Counted from the first letter of the stretch, positions 8,121-17,230 are shown. The stretch is 64,000 nt of DNA from Paracoccus homiensis (GCF_900111675.1 NZ_FOHO01000011.1:38136-102135); one strand, 5' to 3'. Numbers and translations: made by a program. The notes: generated from the sequence alone by a model not told the origin.

Positions 8121-10054
8121 CCGATTTCCTGCTTCTGGCCTTTCTGTTCCTGATCGCCGGGGTGATCGCGGTGCCCATCGCCTCGCGTCTTGGGCTGGGA
8201 TCGGTGCTGGGCTATCTGATCGCGGGCATTCTGCTTAGCCCGGTGCTGGCGCTGCTGCATGTGGATGTGATCTCGATCCAGCATTTTGCGGAATTCGGCG
8301 TCGTGATGATGCTGTTCCTTGTCGGCCTTGAGTTGGAGCCCCGCCTGCTGTGGGACATGCGTGCCCGACTGCTGGGCCTTGGCGGCCTGCAGGTGGGGGT
8401 GACGGCGGCGCTGGTTGCTGCGGCGGCCTATGCCTTTGGGCAGGTCTGGCAGGTTTCGGTCGCGATCGGGCTGATCTTCGCGCTGTCCTCGACCGCGATC
8501 GTGTTGCAGACGCTGAACGAAAAGGGCCTGATGAAAAGCGATGGCGGGCAGGCTTCGTTTTCGGTCCTGCTGTTTCAGGACATCGCCGTCATTCCGATGC
8601 TGGCCTTTCTGCCGCTGCTGGCGCTGCCGGGGCTGGCGGGCAGCGGGGCTGCGCATGGCGGCGACAGCCATGGGGCCGAGGGCGATCACGGCGCCACGCT
8701 GTCGCTGGTCGATGGTCTGGCGGGATGGCAGACCGCGCTGGTCACGCTGGCGGCAATTGCGCTGGTCATTGCGGCGGGGATGTATCTGACCCGCCCGGCC
8801 TTTCGCTTTATCGCACAGGCGCATCTGCGCGAGATCTTCATCGCCGCCGCCCTGACCTTCGTGATCGGGATTGCCCTGTTGATGACATTGGTGGGGCTGT
8901 CGCCGGCGCTGGGAACCTTTCTGGCCGGCGTTGTGCTGGCCAACAGCGAATATCGCCATGAATTGGAAAGCGATATCGACCCCTTCCGCGGGCTGCTTCT
9001 GGGCCTGTTCTTCATGACCGTCGGCGCAGGGATCGATTTCGGCCTTCTGGGCCGTGAAACCATGCTGATCCTTGGCCTGACGGTGGGCGTGATGGCGCTG
9101 AAGGCGGGGGTTCTGTTCGCGCTGGCCCGTATCTTCAAGGTCCGCGACGAACAGGGCTGGCTGTTCGGCATGGGGCTGGCGCAGGCGGGCGAGTTCGGCT
9201 TTGTCCTGATCTCGTTCGCGGCGGCCAGTTCGGTCCTGCCGCCCGATATCGCGCCGCGTCTGACACTGATCGTCACGCTGTCGATGATGCTGACGCCGCT
9301 GCTGTTCATCGCCTATGAAAAGCTGGTCCTGCCCCGCTTCGAGGATGCCGAACCGCGCGAGGCTGACGAAATCACCGCCCCCAGCCATATCATCATCGCA
9401 GGGCATGGCCGCTTTGGCAGCGTCGTGAACCGGATGCTGCTGAGCGCGGGCCATGAAACCACGGTTCTGGACCACAATGCCGAGATGCTGGAGCGTTTGC
9501 GCGCCTTCGGTGTCCGGGCCTTTTACGGCGATGCCACGCGGCCCGACCTGCTGCATGCCGCCGGGATCGAGCAGGCGAAGGTGCTGGTCATCGCCATCGA
9601 CGACCGCCACCGCGCGACCGAAATGGTCCGCTATGTCACCGAACACCACCCGCATGTGCATATCACCGCGCGGGCCATGGACCGCAACCATGTCTACGAA
9701 TTGTGGGGCGCGGGCTGTCGCGACATCATCCGCGACACGTTCGACAGCGCGGTGCGCACGGGCCGTTCCGTGTATGAGGCGCTTGGCACCCATGCCTTCG
9801 AGGCTGAACGCGCCGCCCGCGCCTTTGTCGATGAAAACCAGCGGACCCTGCGCGAATTGGCAGGGCTGTATGACCCGGACATCCCTAATCACAAGAACGA
9901 CGCCTATCGCGAACGCGCCAAGGAATTGCTGGAAGAACAGGCCCAGCAGATCCGCGCCCGTGGCCGTGGCGCATTCCACGAACGGTCCGAACGTGGCTGG
10001 ACCCCGCCAAGCCCCGCGGATGTGAAGGCCGCCGCCGACAGCCAGGGATCATAG
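8117..10054 (+). CDS. Kef-type K+/H+ antiporter (CPA2 family)
   Basis: A 645-residue inner-membrane protein. Residues ~1-400 form a CPA2 sodium/proton-exchanger domain of about 12 helices, including FGVVMMLFLVGLELEP and the LLFQDIAVIPML segment. Residues ~420-540 form an RCK-N nucleotide-binding domain (HIIIAGHGRFGSVVNR, then FYGDATRPDLLHAAGI). The C-terminal tail is charged. Kef systems release potassium and acidify the cytoplasm when glutathione adducts of electrophiles accumulate, which fits the neighbouring GST, quinone reductase and HxlR genes. Whether it is KefB- or KefC-like cannot be settled by eye. Confidence 0.93.
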   Translation: MTDFLLLAFLFLIAGVIAVPIASRLGLGSVLGYLIAGILLSPVLALLHVDVISIQHFAEFGVVMMLFLVGLELEPRLLWDMRARLLGLGGLQVGVTAALVAAAAYAFGQVWQVSVAIGLIFALSSTAIVLQTLNEKGLMKSDGGQASFSVLLFQDIAVIPMLAFLPLLALPGLAGSGAAHGGDSHGAEGDHGATLSLVDGLAGWQTALVTLAAIALVIAAGMYLTRPAFRFIAQAHLREIFIAAALTFVIGIALLMTLVGLSPALGTFLAGVVLANSEYRHELESDIDPFRGLLLGLFFMTVGAGIDFGLLGRETMLILGLTVGVMALKAGVLFALARIFKVRDEQGWLFGMGLAQAGEFGFVLISFAAASSVLPPDIAPRLTLIVTLSMMLTPLLFIAYEKLVLPRFEDAEPREADEITAPSHIIIAGHGRFGSVVNRMLLSAGHETTVLDHNAEMLERLRAFGVRAFYGDATRPDLLHAAGIEQAKVLVIAIDDRHRATEMVRYVTEHHPHVHITARAMDRNHVYELWGAGCRDIIRDTFDSAVRTGRSVYEALGTHAFEAERAARAFVDENQRTLRELAGLYDPDIPNHKNDAYRERAKELLEEQAQQIRARGRGAFHERSERGWTPPSPADVKAAADSQGS

Positions 10055-10070
10055 CCCCCATCCGCCGGGG

Positions 10071-11042
10071 TCACGGGCCGGACCGCCGAAGATCACGCGG
10101 GGTCGTGGCAAATTCGCGATGGAAGGCACGGGTCATGGCGCTGGCATTCTGATAGCCGCAGCGCCCGGCGATTTCCTCGATGCCAAAGCCCGTCTGCTCG
10201 ATCAGCCGCCGCGCCTCGCGCAGGCGGATCGCCTGATACAACTGCGCCGCGCCCAGACCGTGGCGCTGTTGGCAGATCTGCGACAGCGCCTTGGCCGATA
10301 ACCCGATCTGGCGGGCGATGTCGGGGATCGGCAGTGGCGTTTCGATATTGCGGCGCATCAGCGCGACGGCGGCCTCGGCCTTGCGGTTGCGCGGCATCTG
10401 CGACGGACCCGGCAGGGGGGCCGCCGCCTCGCCATGCATGAACAGGGATGCCACCTCCAGCCGCAGCATCGCGCCGTGATGCGCCTCGATCAGGTGCAGC
10501 GCCAGATCGAAGGTTGTCGTCACGCCGCCACAGGTCAGGATATCGCCATCATCGACCATGCGGTCATCGGTGACCCGCGTGCCCGGATAGGTTTCGGCAA
10601 GATTTCCCAGCTCGTCCCAGTGGATCGTGGCCCGCCGCCCTTCCAACAGCCCGGCATCGGCCAGCAGCCAGCTGCCCGTATCCATCCCGACCAGCGTGCG
10701 AAACCGCCGCCGCGCCGCCCGTAGTCCGCGCGCACAGGCCGGGGTCGCATGCGCCTGAAACCCATAGCTGGGCATGACGAACAGGTAATCGCCCCCCGGA
10801 TGCCGGGCCAAGGCCGCGCCGGGATGCACCGGCAGCCCGCTGGACGACACGACCGCCGCACCGTCCAGACTAAGAAATTGCCAGCGATACAATTGCTTGC
10901 GCGCCATCGTATTGGCCGCGCGAAATGGCTCGATCGCATTGGCAAGGCAGTGGTTCGAGAAATCGTCGAACAGCAGCACGCCGATGCTGCGGCAGGTTTC
11001 CGAAGATTTCCATATCTGCACGATAATCGCCCATCTCTGCAT
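10071..11042 (-). CDS. GlxA-family transcriptional regulator (DJ-1/PfpI + AraC)
   Basis: A 323-residue regulator with an N-terminal DJ-1/PfpI-like domain (residues ~20-190, with VLLFDDFSNHCLANAIEPFR) and a C-terminal AraC helix-turn-helix pair (~220-320, with FGIEEIAGRCGYQNASAMTRAFHREF). GlxA/CdhR/GbdR-type regulators commonly control quaternary-amine catabolism. The gene is divergent from the acyl-CoA dehydrogenase gene with only 54 bases between them, so it probably activates the dehydrogenase-ligase-hydratase genes. The start is uncertain because several nearby codons are possible and the first ~15 residues look atypical. Confidence 0.9.
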   Translation of the reverse strand: MQRWAIIVQIWKSSETCRSIGVLLFDDFSNHCLANAIEPFRAANTMARKQLYRWQFLSLDGAAVVSSSGLPVHPGAALARHPGGDYLFVMPSYGFQAHATPACARGLRAARRRFRTLVGMDTGSWLLADAGLLEGRRATIHWDELGNLAETYPGTRVTDDRMVDDGDILTCGGVTTTFDLALHLIEAHHGAMLRLEVASLFMHGEAAAPLPGPSQMPRNRKAEAAVALMRRNIETPLPIPDIARQIGLSAKALSQICQQRHGLGAAQLYQAIRLREARRLIEQTGFGIEEIAGRCGYQNASAMTRAFHREFATTPRDLRRSGP

Positions 11043-11096
11043 GATCCAGCGACCGAAGCCTACGCATCATCGCACCAAAGCGACAAGAGGTGTCAC

Positions 11097-12257
11097 ATGC
11101 AATTTGGGCTGAACGACGAACAGGAAATGATCGTCTCGACCGTTCGCGCATTCGTCGAGAACGAAATCTATCCGCATGAGGCCGAGGTAGAGCGCAGCGG
11201 CACGGTGCCGCTGGAACTGGGCGAAGAGATCAGGCGAAAGGTCATCGACCTGGGTTTCTATGCCTGCAATTTCCCCGAAGAGGTTGGCGGCGCCGGGTTG
11301 TCGCATCTGGATTTCACGCTGGTCGAACGCGAATTGGGGCGCGGGTCGATGGCGCTGACGCATTTCTTTGGCCGGCCGCAGAACATCCTGATGGCCTGCA
11401 CCGGCGATCAGCGCGACCGTTACCTGCTGCCCGCCGTGCGTGGCGAACGCATGGATGCACTGGCGATGACGGAACCCGATGCCGGCTCCGATATCCGCGG
11501 GATGAAATGCACCGCACAGCGCGAAGGCGGCGACTGGGTGGTGAACGGGTCCAAGCATTTCATCTCGGGCGCGGAACATGCGGATTTCTTCATCGTCTTC
11601 GTGGCAACCGGGGTCGATGACACGCCGCATGGCCCCAAAAAGCGCATCACCTGCTTTCTGGTCGATCGCGACACGCCGGGATTTCAGGTGCAGCCGGGCT
11701 ACAATTCGGTCTCGCATCGCGGTTACAAGAATTATGTGCTGTATTTCGACAATTGCCGCCTGCCCGATGCGCAGGTGCTGGGCGCGGTTGATGGCGGTTT
11801 CGACGTCATGAACACCTGGCTTTACGCAACCCGCCTGACGGTCGCGGCCTTCTGCGTCGGGCGCGCACGGCGCTGTTTCGACATGGCGCTGTCCTATGCG
11901 ACCCAGCGGCGGCAATTTGGCCAGCCCATCGCCCGGTTTCAGGGCGTCGGCTTTCAGGTCGCGGACATGATCACCGAAATCGACGCCGCAGACTGGCTGA
12001 CGCTGGCGGCGGCGTGGCGGCTGGATCAGGGCCTGCCCGCGAACCGCGAAATCGCCTCGGCCAAGCTTTACGCATCCGAAATGCTGGCGCGTGTGACCGA
12101 TGCGACGTTGCAGATTCATGGCGGGATGGGGTTGATGGATGATTTCCCGATCGAACGGTTCTGGCGCGATGCGCGGGTCGAGCGTATCTGGGACGGCACC
12201 AGCGAGATCCAGCGCCATATCATCAGCCGCGACCTGTTCCGCCCACTGGGGGCCTAG
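11097..12257 (+). CDS. Acyl-CoA dehydrogenase, probably gamma-butyrobetainyl-CoA dehydrogenase
   Basis: A 386-residue FAD enzyme with all three acyl-CoA dehydrogenase domains, starting QFGLNDEQEMIV and including MTEPDAGSDIRGMKC (FAD/substrate region) and QIHGGMGLMDDFPIERFWRDAR. The ATG at 11097 matches the usual family N-terminus; the longer open frame runs back into the promoter. At the usual catalytic-base position (the Glu in IYEGT of medium-chain enzymes) this protein has Asp366 (IWDGTSEIQR). Linkage to an ADP-forming ligase, CaiD and the carnitine genes suggests it oxidises gamma-butyrobetainyl-CoA to crotonobetainyl-CoA. The substrate is inference. Confidence 0.9.
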   Translation: MQFGLNDEQEMIVSTVRAFVENEIYPHEAEVERSGTVPLELGEEIRRKVIDLGFYACNFPEEVGGAGLSHLDFTLVERELGRGSMALTHFFGRPQNILMACTGDQRDRYLLPAVRGERMDALAMTEPDAGSDIRGMKCTAQREGGDWVVNGSKHFISGAEHADFFIVFVATGVDDTPHGPKKRITCFLVDRDTPGFQVQPGYNSVSHRGYKNYVLYFDNCRLPDAQVLGAVDGGFDVMNTWLYATRLTVAAFCVGRARRCFDMALSYATQRRQFGQPIARFQGVGFQVADMITEIDAADWLTLAAAWRLDQGLPANREIASAKLYASEMLARVTDATLQIHGGMGLMDDFPIERFWRDARVERIWDGTSEIQRHIISRDLFRPLGA

Positions 12258-12260
12258 GCC

Positions 12261-14291
12261 ATGACCCGGCTGGAACGGCTGATGCGTCCGCGCAGCATCG
12301 CGGTCGTGGGCGGCGGCACATGGTGCCGGAACGTGATCGCGCAATGCCGCCAGATCGGCTTTGACGGCCCAATCTGGCCGGTCCACCCGTCCAGGGACCA
12401 GATCGAGGGCCTGCCCGCCTTTGCCAGTATCGCCGACCTGCCCGCCGCCCCGGACGCGGCCTTCATCGGCGTCAACCGCGAGGCCAGCGTCCAGATCGTC
12501 GGGCAGCTGGCACAGCGCGGGACCGGGGGCGCGATCTGCTTTGCCTCGGGGTTCAGCGAGGCGGCGGCAGAATTGCCGGACGGGGCGCAGCGTCAGCGCG
12601 AACTGGTCACGGCGGCCGGATCCATGCCAATTCTGGGGCCGAACTGCTATGGGCTGATCAACGCGCTGGACGGTGCCGCGCTGTGGCCCGATCTGCACGG
12701 GATGCAGCGCTGCACGCAGGGCGTGGCCATCGTCACGCAATCCTCGAATATCTCGATCAACCTGACGATGCAGCGGCGCGGATTGCCCATCGCCTATATG
12801 GCCACGGCCGGCAATCAGGCGCAGATCGGACTGGCCCAGATCGGCGCGGCGCTGCTGAACGACCCGCGCGTGACGGCGCTGGGGCTGCATATCGAAGGCA
12901 TCGGCGATCTGCCCGCGTTTCTGGCGCTGGCCCGTCAGGCGCGGGATCTGGGCAAGCCGGTCGTGGCGCTGAAGGTCGGGGCCTCGCAGGCGGCGCAGGC
13001 GGCGATGATTTCGCATACCGCGTCGCTGTCGGGCAGCGATGCCGGGGCTCGGGCCCTGCTGCACCGTCTGGGCATCGGCATCTGCGATGATCCGGCGGTG
13101 TTTCTGGAAACGCTGAAGCTGTTGCATGTGACCGGGGGGATCACGTCGAACCGGATCGCCTCGATGTCCTGTTCGGGGGGCGAGGCCAGCCTGATGGCCG
13201 ACCTGGGACAGGCGCAGGGCATCGTGTTCCCCCAGCTTGGCTTTGCACAGCGCGAGGGGCTGCGACAGGCGCTGGGGCCGCGTGTCGCGCTGGCCAATCC
13301 GTTGGATTATCACACCTATATCTGGGGCGACACGCAGGCCATGGCGCATTGCTTCGGCGCGATGATGCGCGGCGATCTGGCGCTTGGCTGTGTGGTTCTG
13401 GATTTTCCGCGACCCGACCGCTTTGCCGCACCGGAATGGCAACAGGTGCTGGATGCGATGGCGCTGACGGATGGCCGCGCACCATTGGCGGTGATCTCAT
13501 CCCTGCCCGAAAACATGCCCGAAGCCGTGGCGCAGGATTGCATTGCGCGCGGCATCGTTCCCTTTGCCGGCATGTCCCAGGCGCTGGCCGCCATCGCAAT
13601 CGCCGCAGGGATGGTCAGGCCCGCAATCACCCCGGACCCCTGGCAGCCCGGAGATCCGCAAGGCGACAGAACCCTGACCGAGGCCGAGGCCAAGGCCGCC
13701 CTTGCCACGGCCGGGCTGCGCAGTCCCGGTGCGGCACGGGCCCAGACCCCGCCCGAGGCTGCCGCCGCCGCCGCGCGGATCGGCTTTCCGGTCGTGATCA
13801 AGGGCGAGGGCATCGCCCACAAGACCGAGGCCGGCGCCGTTGTCCTGAACCTGGCCGACCCGCAGGCCGTGGAACGGGCGGCCCGCGAAATGGTCGCCGA
13901 CAGCTATCTGATCGAAGAAATGATCCCCGGCGGCGTTGCCGAATTGCTGATCGGGGTGGTGCGCGACCCCGCGCATGGCTTCGTGCTGACATTGGGGGCG
14001 GGTGGCGTGCTGACCGAATTGATGCGCGACACAACGTCGCTATTGCTGCCCGCCAGCCGCGATCAGATCCGCACCGCGTTGCAAGGCCTGCGCTGCTGGC
14101 CGCTGCTGGCGGGGTATCGCGGCAAGCCGCCCGCCAATCTGGAAGCCGTGCTGGACGCGGTGCTTGCCGTTCAGGCCTTTGTAAAGGCCAATCTTGCCAC
14201 GCTGCACGAGGTCGAGGTCAATCCCCTGATCTGCACCCCGACCGATGCCATCGCCGCCGACGCCATCATCCGCCAAGGAGAGACCCCATGA
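12261..14291 (+). CDS. ADP-forming acyl-CoA synthetase (acetate--CoA ligase family)
   Basis: A 676-residue NDP-forming acyl-CoA ligase with alpha and beta parts fused. Order: CoA-binding Rossmann domain (residues ~8-130, RSIAVVGGGTWCRNVI), succinyl-CoA-ligase-like domains (~145-450) with the phosphorylated-histidine motif ISHTASLSGSDAG at His252, and a C-terminal ATP-grasp domain (~470-676, GFPVVIKGEGIAHKTEAGAV). It begins three bases after the dehydrogenase gene and overlaps caiD by four, so the three are one operon. It should join a carboxylate, here probably gamma-butyrobetaine or carnitine, to CoA using ATP -> ADP + Pi, a reversible reaction. The known Cai pathway uses a different enzyme class. 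Confidence 0.92.
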   Translation: MTRLERLMRPRSIAVVGGGTWCRNVIAQCRQIGFDGPIWPVHPSRDQIEGLPAFASIADLPAAPDAAFIGVNREASVQIVGQLAQRGTGGAICFASGFSEAAAELPDGAQRQRELVTAAGSMPILGPNCYGLINALDGAALWPDLHGMQRCTQGVAIVTQSSNISINLTMQRRGLPIAYMATAGNQAQIGLAQIGAALLNDPRVTALGLHIEGIGDLPAFLALARQARDLGKPVVALKVGASQAAQAAMISHTASLSGSDAGARALLHRLGIGICDDPAVFLETLKLLHVTGGITSNRIASMSCSGGEASLMADLGQAQGIVFPQLGFAQREGLRQALGPRVALANPLDYHTYIWGDTQAMAHCFGAMMRGDLALGCVVLDFPRPDRFAAPEWQQVLDAMALTDGRAPLAVISSLPENMPEAVAQDCIARGIVPFAGMSQALAAIAIAAGMVRPAITPDPWQPGDPQGDRTLTEAEAKAALATAGLRSPGAARAQTPPEAAAAAARIGFPVVIKGEGIAHKTEAGAVVLNLADPQAVERAAREMVADSYLIEEMIPGGVAELLIGVVRDPAHGFVLTLGAGGVLTELMRDTTSLLLPASRDQIRTALQGLRCWPLLAGYRGKPPANLEAVLDAVLAVQAFVKANLATLHEVEVNPLICTPTDAIAADAIIRQGETP

Positions 14292-15073
14292 CCGACAACC
14301 CCATCCGCACCGAACGTCGCGGCGCCGTGTTCGAGGTGACGCTTGACCGGCCAAAGGCCAATGCCATCGACCTTGCCACCAGCCGGATCATGGGCGAGGT
14401 CTTTACCCGGTTTCGCGATGATCCCGACCTGCGCGTCGCCATCCTGACCGCGACGGGCGACAAATTTTTCTGCCCCGGATGGGATCTGAAGGCCGCCGCC
14501 GGTGGGGATGCCGTCGATGGCGATTACGGCAAGGGCGGCTTTGGCGGGTTGCAGGAACTTCGCGGGCTGAACAAGCCCGTGATCGCGGCGGTGAACGGCA
14601 TCGCCTGCGGCGGCGGTCTGGAACTGGCGCTTAGCGCCGACATCATCCTTGCCGCCGATCACGCGACCTTCGCCCTGCCGGAAATCCGTTCCGGAACCGT
14701 GGCCGATGCCGCCTCGATCAAGCTGCCCAAGCGCATCCCCTATCACATCGCGATGGAGATGCTGCTGACCGGTCGCTGGTTCGATGCCGACGAGGCCGCG
14801 CGCTGGGGTCTGGTCAATCGCGTGCTGCCCGCCGCTGACCTGATGGCGACCGCGCGTTCCATGGCCGATGATCTGGCCTCTGGCCCGCCTCTGGTATTCG
14901 CCGCGATCAAGGAGGTCGTCCGCGAGGCCGAGGACATGAAGTTTCAGGACGCCATGAACCGCATCACCCGCAGCCAGTTCGAAACCGTCGAACGGCTGTA
15001 TCGGTCCGAAGATCAGAAAGAAGGGGCGCGCGCCTTTGCCGAAAAGCGCGATCCGGTCTGGACGGGCCGCTAG
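14288..15073 (+). CDS. caiD: Crotonobetainyl-CoA hydratase (carnitinyl-CoA dehydratase), CaiD
   Basis: A 261-residue crotonase-fold enzyme very close to E. coli CaiD as I know that sequence: shared stretches include TLDRPKANAID, PGWDLKAAA, KPVIAAVNG and the C-terminal AFAEKRDPVW. The two catalytic glutamates expected near 111 and 131 are present as Glu112 (GGGLELAL) and Glu132 (LPEIRSG). It hydrates crotonobetainyl-CoA to L-carnitinyl-CoA. It is translationally coupled to the ADP-forming ligase (ATGA overlap at 14288). Unlike the anaerobic caiTABCDE operon, it sits here with aerobic carnitine-oxidation genes, so flux toward carnitine and on to betaine is likely. Confidence 0.92.
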   Translation: MTDNPIRTERRGAVFEVTLDRPKANAIDLATSRIMGEVFTRFRDDPDLRVAILTATGDKFFCPGWDLKAAAGGDAVDGDYGKGGFGGLQELRGLNKPVIAAVNGIACGGGLELALSADIILAADHATFALPEIRSGTVADAASIKLPKRIPYHIAMEMLLTGRWFDADEAARWGLVNRVLPAADLMATARSMADDLASGPPLVFAAIKEVVREAEDMKFQDAMNRITRSQFETVERLYRSEDQKEGARAFAEKRDPVWTGR

Positions 15074-15082
15074 GCGACGCGG

Positions 15083-16057
15083 CTATTCGTCATCCGGCAC
15101 CGTCCAGGGGCGTTCCTGTGTGCGCCCCTCGCGGATGGTGCGGCCATAATGCCCGCCATAGGACCGCGCCAGCGACGAGGCCGATGAAAACCCGCAGCGC
15201 AGCGCGATCTGTTCAAGGCTGAGATTGGTTTCCTCGGACAGATAGCGGGCGTGCTGAAGGCGAAGCAGCTTGTAATACTTGCCCGGCGTCATGCCCAGCT
15301 CGCGCTGAAAGGCGCGATCCAGACTGCGTTCCGACAGCGAGACCCGTCTTGCCAGAACCGCCATCGGCAGGGGTGACTGGATCGTCTCGACCATCAGGTT
15401 CGTGGCTTGCAGCACCTTTGGCGACCCCTTCTGCTGCAATCGCGCGGCACCGCGGTTCAATTCGGACTGGCGCGACGGGTCATAGACGAACATGGTCGAG
15501 GCCCCGAAGGCAGCCGCCGGGCCATAGATCTGCCGGATCAGCGCCAGCATCATGTCCAGCGCCGTGCTGGCCCCGCCGCAGGTCAGAAACGGCCCCGACC
15601 GAACGAACCGCGCGGTCAGAACCTCGACCCTTGGAAAGCTATCCACGAAGGCGTCCAGTTCCTGCCAGTGGATGGTGGCCTTGTGGCCGTCCAGCACCCC
15701 GGCACTGGCCAGCAGCCAGGCGGCACTGTCCAGTGCCAGAACACTGTCGGCCCCGCGCACAGCCCTGCGCAGCCGCGTCAGAAATGCAGGGCTGGCCTGC
15801 TCGCGCACGTCGTAACCCGCGACCAGCACAAGATTGCGCCCGCCGCGCCCGTCATCGAATGCGGCATCGGGCGTGATCTTCAGGCCGCTAGAGCTTGTGA
15901 CGGGCGCACCATCACCCGAGGTGACCCGCCAATCCGCCACGCCCTGCCCCAGATTCATCCGCACCGTGCGCAGCGGCTCCATCGCGCTGGCCAGCACCAT
16001 GTTGGAAAAGCCGTCAAACAGCAGGAACTCGAAGATATGCGGCGATTTTGGCGACAT
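15083..16057 (-). CDS. cdhR: GlxA-family regulator, CdhR-like (carnitine catabolism)
   Basis: A 324-residue DJ-1/PfpI plus AraC regulator, with FEFLLFDGFSNMVLASAMEPLR at the start (a typical GlxA/CdhR N-terminus) and an AraC domain at ~215-315 (NLSLEQIALRCGFSSASSLARSYGGHYGRT). The long open frame upstream to 17305 is a shadow of the opposite-strand gene; I placed the start at 16057 by homology to this N-terminus. It is divergent from the BKACE-carnitine dehydrogenase-BCCT genes with a 255-base gap. In Pseudomonas, CdhR activates carnitine catabolism; the same role is inferred. The symbol is tentative. Confidence 0.87.
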   Translation of the reverse strand: MSPKSPHIFEFLLFDGFSNMVLASAMEPLRTVRMNLGQGVADWRVTSGDGAPVTSSSGLKITPDAAFDDGRGGRNLVLVAGYDVREQASPAFLTRLRRAVRGADSVLALDSAAWLLASAGVLDGHKATIHWQELDAFVDSFPRVEVLTARFVRSGPFLTCGGASTALDMMLALIRQIYGPAAAFGASTMFVYDPSRQSELNRGAARLQQKGSPKVLQATNLMVETIQSPLPMAVLARRVSLSERSLDRAFQRELGMTPGKYYKLLRLQHARYLSEETNLSLEQIALRCGFSSASSLARSYGGHYGRTIREGRTQERPWTVPDDE

Positions 16058-16312
16058 TGGTGCAGAATATGGCTGAAATTGTATAAACCCAAGGTCAGGT
16101 TCTGCGCTACCCAAGCGGGAAGTCAAGTTTCCCGGCCTGAGCCGCAGGATGTCACCACCCCTCGCACCCTTGTCGGTCAAGGTGCGATCCATGGCCGCCG
16201 CAACCGGACGGCCGATCCCGTCGTCATGCCTGGAAACGTTGATCCACCGAAGCCCGGTGCCGCCTGCGGGCCGGACACCGACCGCATGACCTGACCCGAA
16301 AGGAGCCGCACA
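16058..16312. promoter_or_regulatory. Divergent promoter region of the carnitine dehydrogenase operon
   Basis: This 255-base non-coding gap separates the CdhR-like gene from the BKACE gene. It must hold both promoters. The only symmetry I see is GGGAA (16117-16121) and TTCCC (16129-16133) around seven bases, and AAAGGAG as a ribosome site before 16313. No clear sigma-70 boxes are evident. Confidence 0.5.
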
Positions 16313-17230
16313 ATGCCCCTGACCATGAATCGCGACGTCTTTATCACCTGCGCCGTCACCGGCTCGGGCGGGACGCAGGATAAATCGCCGCATGTGCCGC
16401 GCTCGCCCAAACAGATCGCGGACTCGGCGATCGCCGCCGCCAAGGCAGGCGCGGCGGTCGTCCATTGCCATGTGCGCGACCCCGAAACCGGCGTGCCATC
16501 GCGCGATCTGGCCCTGTATCGCGAGTTGACCGACCGCATTCGCGAGTCCGAGGTCGATGTGGTCCTGAACCTGACAGCGGGCATGGGCGGCGATATCGTC
16601 TTTGGCTCGACCGAAGCGCCGTTTCCGGTGAACGCGGCCGCAACCGACATGATCGGGGCCACGGAACGCATGGCCCATATCGCGGAATGCCTGCCGGAAA
16701 TCTGCACGCTGGATTGCGGCACGATGAACTTCGCCGAGGCCGATTACGTCATGACCAACACGCCCGGCATGTTGCGGGCGATGGGTCGGATGATGACCGA
16801 TCTTGGCGTGAAGCCCGAAATCGAGGCCTTTGACACCGGCCATCTGTGGTTTGCCAAGCAACTGGTGCAGGAAGGTATCCTGGCGGGCAACGCACTGGTG
16901 CAGCTGTGCATGGGCGTGCCCTGGGGCGCGCCGAACGACCTGAACACCTTCATGGCGATGGTCAACAATGTGCCCTCCGACTGGACATGGTCGGCGTTTT
17001 CGCTGGGGCGCGACCAGATCCCCTATGCCGCGCAATCGGTTCTGGCGGGCGGAAATGTCCGTGTCGGGCTGGAAGACAACCTGTTTCTGGACAAGGGCGT
17101 TCTGGCCACCAACGCGCAGCTGGTCGAACGCGCGGTCGGCGTGATCGAGGGAATGGGCGCGCGGATCATCGGCCCCGAGGCCGTGCGCGCCAAACTTGGC
17201 CTGACCAAGCGCGTCCCGGTGGCGGCATGA
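16313..17230 (+). CDS. cdhC: 3-dehydrocarnitine cleavage enzyme, BKACE family (DUF849)
   Basis: A 305-residue beta-keto acid cleavage enzyme. BKACE proteins are zinc TIM-barrels that condense a beta-keto acid with acetyl-CoA and split it to acetoacetate and a new acyl-CoA. Metal-ligand residues are visible as His51 and His53 (VVHCHVRDPETG) and a downstream Glu254 (VRVGLEDN). Directly downstream is carnitine 3-dehydrogenase, so the substrate is almost certainly 3-dehydrocarnitine, giving acetoacetate plus betainyl-CoA, the known CdhC step. AAAGGAG precedes the start. An internal ATG five codons in is also possible. Confidence 0.92.
   Translation: MPLTMNRDVFITCAVTGSGGTQDKSPHVPRSPKQIADSAIAAAKAGAAVVHCHVRDPETGVPSRDLALYRELTDRIRESEVDVVLNLTAGMGGDIVFGSTEAPFPVNAAATDMIGATERMAHIAECLPEICTLDCGTMNFAEADYVMTNTPGMLRAMGRMMTDLGVKPEIEAFDTGHLWFAKQLVQEGILAGNALVQLCMGVPWGAPNDLNTFMAMVNNVPSDWTWSAFSLGRDQIPYAAQSVLAGGNVRVGLEDNLFLDKGVLATNAQLVERAVGVIEGMGARIIGPEAVRAKLGLTKRVPVAA

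Noticed and set aside
11067..13442. A 791-codon minus-strand frame opposite the acyl-CoA dehydrogenase and ligase
   Set aside because: It is a shadow of GC-rich coding sequence; the plus-strand proteins have complete families and motifs.
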